The notes beneath the pieces were generated by a model that saw nothing but the letters and a program-made list of their open reading frames with translations, did no database searches and was not told the DNA's origin. From positions 1,426,001 to 1,490,000 of the forward strand of contig CAMRHE010000355.1 in NCBI GenBank assembly GCA_947044405.1: a stretch of DNA of 64,000 nucleotides. The letters are read 5' to 3'. Below are positions 60,324 through 64,000 of this stretch, piece by piece. Origin of the DNA: Leptodactylus fallax (Eukaryota; Chordata; Amphibia; Anura; Leptodactylidae). Numbering within the stretch: position 1 is the stretch's first letter; every line of letters starts with the position of its first letter. The position numbers were made by a program, and so were the translations under genes.

Positions 60324-62965
60324 GTGTGAATACAGCCTCAAGCACCCCCTAGACAGCGCTTGTGGCCTAAACTCCTCGGCTACATTGAAGTTAGGTAGAA
60401 CCTAGTGTGACCTGTGACCACTGAAAAGCAGCCTTGTTGTAGAAGATCAACTGCATACCACACACGGCAAGTCAGAACAGTTTCACCTATATCACCAACT
60501 AAAGATGCCAAATTTCAAGACAGAACGGTTACATAACTACTTAGGGTAACTAATGGTCCAGGAGAGGTGCTCCGCCAATAGGAACATTCCAGTCATCATG
60601 CATTAAGTAGCCAAGAGCATGCAGCAACAAACGGACATGAGACTTAGAGAACAGCATAGACTATTATGAGAGAATCGGTCTGTATATGCTTTGTATGTAC
60701 TTGTTGATGTGTTATTCTCTGGTTATCCACCACCTTTTCTCCTTTTTCTCATCAGATGTGGTTCCCCTAATACAGTCCTGCAGTCGACATTTCCTATTAT
60801 GCCACCGCTCTTGCTCTGCTTTGAGATCCTATCTAAGAGCAGCAAGTGACATATCAGGGACGTGCAAATGGTTTTTTGTTATAGAATTTGCCTGAGTCAT
60901 TCTGCAGACTCTCTAGTATATCCTGTGAGATGCAGCTTCAGAGTACTTCACCCGGACTCCTGCTTGTAAGAGCTGACAGGTAGAAACCTACATCACAAGC
61001 AGGAGGCAAGAGGGAGCAAGGTGAAGCTGAAACAGTCACGCTGAAAAAAGATGGTCTAATCTAAAAGAAGTCCTAATGCAGTGGATTTTATTAAATATAT
61101 AGTACAACAAACAATACACTTTTGTTGTGGTGTACGTGACTTACAAAAAAAACATGGATCACATCACGGCTCACCCGTACTGCAGAAGTTCTGATATGTT
61201 ATGATAATCAATAAAGCACTTTGGAGCTTGTGATAAATATTGCATGTCTTAAGGTTCCTTTCATGTGTATCAGAGTGTTAAGAGCACTGATAAGCACTAA
61301 TAAATGGTATTCCCACCTAGAGGTGTCCATGGGATATGACAGAAATATTTAGCAAATGTAGCTGCTACCCCTGGGACCCTATATGGAGGATAGGTAAGGC
61401 TGCGGCTGACCACATCTAGGGAGAAAATGAATGGAGAAGTTGCTGAACATGGTGGAACTTGTAGCTATCAGACATTTATGGTATATCCTGTAAATGTGAC
61501 ATGAAGGATCTCGGTGGGAATAGCCTGCTAGGGAGTGCATAACCTTACCCATTTCCAAAAACATATGCTAGTCCAAGATCAGTCTTCTACATTGGCTTAA
61601 CCACTTCCTATACCTCATCTAGATGTTAAAAGGACCCTGCAATAGCTGACAGTGCTACGCATGACGCGACGGACTGCTGTATGAACACACCAGTCCCTTC
61701 ATGCTGACTCTCTGCAGAGTGCTGCTTGACAACACCTCCCCAGTGCTCAGAAATGGCTGGGCGCACTTCTGGTTGTATGCTACAGACTTTACCCAGATAC
61801 AAGGGGAGGAGGAGTTGTGTTGGCTCACTGAAGAGAGCCAAGAGCACTTCAGCATTAGGGACCACTTCTGGGCCACTTGCAGAAGGAGATTAAATATGTC
61901 CACATAGGTATGTTTTTATAGCTATCCAGGGCATCTACCTTGTGCTGTCAGCAGTTCTGAAGGGGTCAACACTGTGGACAGATGCCATTTAAAGTAACAG
62001 GATAAAGTTTCAAACATATGGTTTTGTTCTAAAGGGCAGGGGTGAAGGGTGTACTCAATGGATGGGTAATGAAGACAATGTGATAACTCACATAATAAAC
62101 TAAAACCAACTATTCTGTTTTAGTGGAACCTGCAACCCCAGCTGAGGCAGAGTAACTGCAAGCCTTCTGGTTGGGAAGCCTATAAATGGGTCCAACCAGA
62201 AGTTGTAATAACGCATCTACAGGCCACATAAATGCCTATAAAGGCATTTTTACACTTTCAAAAAAGTCTCTTGTGTATTAATATACATGAGACTTTTCTT
62301 TTCACTTGTTACCATCTGCCATATGTGAATGTTGTATACTGGCACTCCATTTAAACATGATGCCTACTTAGATGGACGCTGAAAATCGCCGGATGAAAAA
62401 GTGTTGCAAGTCCAACTTTTCCATCTGGCGTTTTCAGTTTGAAAGAACAGACACCTGACAGATCTCATTCTAGTCAATGGAGTCCATTGGGCACCTTGGT
62501 GTCTGTTATTTTAGTGGTCTGTGTGTATGTTGTTCTGGTTTTTCGATGGAAAGGAAAAAAAAAACCTAAATGCCCGAATCAGTGTTATTGGACTTGCCTT
62601 AATAAATATGTTATTTATTCATGAGATAAAGTTATAGTAATGGTTTCCCTGCATAAATAGAAACCTCTTAATATTACATATACCCAAATGTTATTTATTT
62701 GCATTACTGCTAATTTTATACTCCTCCTTGGATTACAATACTCCTAAAAAAAGATAAGAGTATTTTTACTTATCTTAGCAACCTCTGGGTCCAATTGTAC
62801 CTTCTGTTTCAGAATTACTAGGATGTGTTTTATGCTGCCTTCACATCCATGAACAAGGAATCATTGAACAAGACACTCAGCATTTCTTAAATATTTTCCT
62901 ATGACTGATATTCAATGTTTCTACAGTAAGGACCAAGTAGACTTCTAGAGAGAAACACTACGTAC
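60324..62965. other. Intronic sequence, nothing recognised
   Basis: Repeat-like wording near 62365-62530 has no ends. No exon or RNA gene seen. Confidence 0.4.
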
Positions 62966-63554
62966 CGACTGCAGGAGCGTCATATTCATCCCCCAGCAAT
63001 ATCTCAGGAGCAGAATAAGCCAGCGAGCCACAGCTTGTCGTCAGCTTTTTCCCAGGCTGAAACTTGTTGCTAAAGCCGAAATCAGTCAGTTTCACAAGTC
63101 CTTGTTTTTCAAAGAACACAACGTTCTCAGGTTTTAGGTCCCTATGTACCACATGCAACTTATGGCAGTAAGATATTGCATGGACTATCTGAGCAAAGTA
63201 TTTCTTGGCCAGATCCTCACTGAGACCCTCCTCGTGTTTCATTATGTAGTCATACATATCACCTCCATCTCCAAGTTCCAAAATGAGATATAATTTGGTC
63301 TGCGTGTCAATCACTTCATAAAGACGGACTATGTTTGGATGTTGTACTAGTTTCATACATCTGACTTCTTGGAAAAGATGTCCAGTAGCTAAGGAGTCCA
63401 ATTTGGTCTTGTCAATTACTTTCACTGCTACTTTTTCACCAGTGAAGACATGACGGGCAAGCTTGACAACTGCAAAATGTCCTCTACCCAAGGTTTTATC
63501 CAGGTCATAAAGTCCGGCAATCTTCCCATCATATCCTCTCTTGAAACCAGCCAT
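62966..63554 (-). CDS. SNRK: SNRK first coding exon: kinase N-lobe and active site
   Basis: 589 bases, residues 1-196 plus one base of residue 197. Start ATG at 63554 ([20 protein letters not shown]). It holds the Gly-rich loop GRGHFAVV (23-30), Lys45 (VAVKVI) for ATP, the catalytic HRDLKPEN (Asp139) and the DFG motif (Asp158). Thr173 in KLTTSCGS is the activation-loop site phosphorylated by LKB1. SAPE (181-184) follows. The donor is GTACGTAG at 62965. The kinase is thereby fully conserved. SNRK acts in cell-growth and metabolic signalling; the specific role in frogs is not known from the sequence. Confidence 0.97.
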
Positions 63555-63657
63555 ACTGCACCAGGTGACAGAATCCTTATAATAGGTTACGCCGTTCTTC
63601 TCATAACAGAATATCTGAAGCTAGCAAGGAATGCATTTTCACTACCACCAAGCACAT
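63555..63657 (-). other. SNRK 5' UTR part of the ATG exon
   Basis: Sequence between an acceptor (TTTCCTTTCAG ending at 63658) and the ATG. The first base of the exon is 63657. Earlier exon(s) are outside the window. Confidence 0.85.
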
Positions 63658-64000
63658 CTGAAAGGAAAAAAATGCAACAAGTTAGATACTTTATTATATT
63701 CATAGGCTCAGATACTATAAAGATCTAAAACAGGCATAAAGACAGTTTATCATAAATTCACATCTTGCAATATAATTTCCTATATTCACGTGTTGCTCGA
63801 ATTCTCTGATCCACATATTGATTTGATTTCTAGTATTGAAAAAAAGACTACTACTCCTGACAGGTCGGTCTGTATTCTTCACAATCTTAATTTGGGAGCA
63901 TCTTTTCTTAGAAATCTGTGTTCTATTGTCCCTCTGTCAATCCTTACGAGGGGGTCTGAACATTCTGCTACTATGCATTAAGCGGTGACAGTACCAGACT
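63658..64000 (-). other. SNRK 5' UTR intron, cut by window end
   Basis: Intronic sequence before the ATG exon. Nothing recognised. Confidence 0.6.

Larger units (their letters stand above)
49054..62965 (-). other. SNRK intron 1 (coding introns numbered), 13.9 kb
   Basis: Donor GTACGTAG at 62965, acceptor ATTTCAG at 49054. It contains the hairpins at 50079 and 51402, the split hairpin at 52375, the DD38E element at 52958, and MITEs at 56150 and 60018. Hairpin-like repeat text at about 58805-59010 has no firm ends. No additional exon was recognised. Confidence 0.85.
44394..63657 (-). other. SNRK: SNRK gene (five coding exons in window)
   Basis: The gene for SNF-related serine/threonine kinase, an AMPK-related kinase activated by LKB1. 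Joining the five exons gives 2295 coding bases, 764 residues plus stop, close to the 765 of human SNRK. The kinase domain is about residues 16-270, followed by a UBA-like region (about 290-335), then a long acidic and Ser-rich tail ending in a conserved CCHVI. All four introns are GT-AG and phases agree across every junction. Introns: 13.9 kb (62965-49054), 1.0 kb, 157 bp and 1.75 kb. The exon with the ATG has its acceptor at 63659-63658, so at least one non-coding exon and the promoter lie beyond the right edge. Confidence 0.95.

Overview
The window is nuclear DNA from a vertebrate, most probably a frog. Two genes give the main evidence. Five coding exons on the minus strand encode SNRK (SNF-related kinase), 764 codons with every intron GT-AG. 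A single terminal exon on the plus strand matches the C-terminus of ANO10 (anoctamin-10) as I remember it. The frog assignment is an inference from the Tc1/mariner families and the very dense hairpin MITEs (including motifs of the GGGTGGGTTCACAC and TTAAAGGGGTTGTCC types). No species can be named.

Layout. 1-15.8 kb: no gene body, only repeats: hairpin MITEs, a decayed reverse-transcriptase LINE (7.2-8.7 kb) and an intact DD34E Tc1 element (10.9-12.5 kb). 15.8 kb: last coding exon of ANO10. 16-40 kb: the gap between the two genes, filled with two intact and one nonsense-mutated copy of a DD35E Tc1-like family, a Tc1 remnant three levels deep in other repeats, a hAT-like element with a 31-bp minisatellite, a SINE and a LINE tail. 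40-44.4 kb: probable SNRK 3' UTR. 44.4-63.7 kb: SNRK, coding exons at 45609-44394, 47498-47364, 47868-47656, 49053-48912 and 63554-62966 (last to first on the plus axis). Its 13.9-kb first coding intron holds a DD38E Tc1-like element. The first non-coding exon(s) and the promoter lie beyond the right edge.

Gene relations. ANO10 (plus) and SNRK (minus) are tail to tail, the arrangement I recall for human chromosome 3p22. The two stop codons are about 28.5 kb apart, and much of that is transposon sequence. SNRK is an LKB1-activated AMPK-related kinase; ANO10 is a TMEM16 membrane protein. Nothing in the sequence indicates that the two are co-regulated.

I did not find a previously undescribed biological system. 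The most interesting material is the co-residence of three Tc1/mariner catalytic spacings (DD34E, DD35E, DD38E), the repeated nesting of transposons inside hairpin MITEs, MITEs with 3-bp T-N-A duplications, and a DD38E element whose inverted repeats include the end of its own transposase gene.
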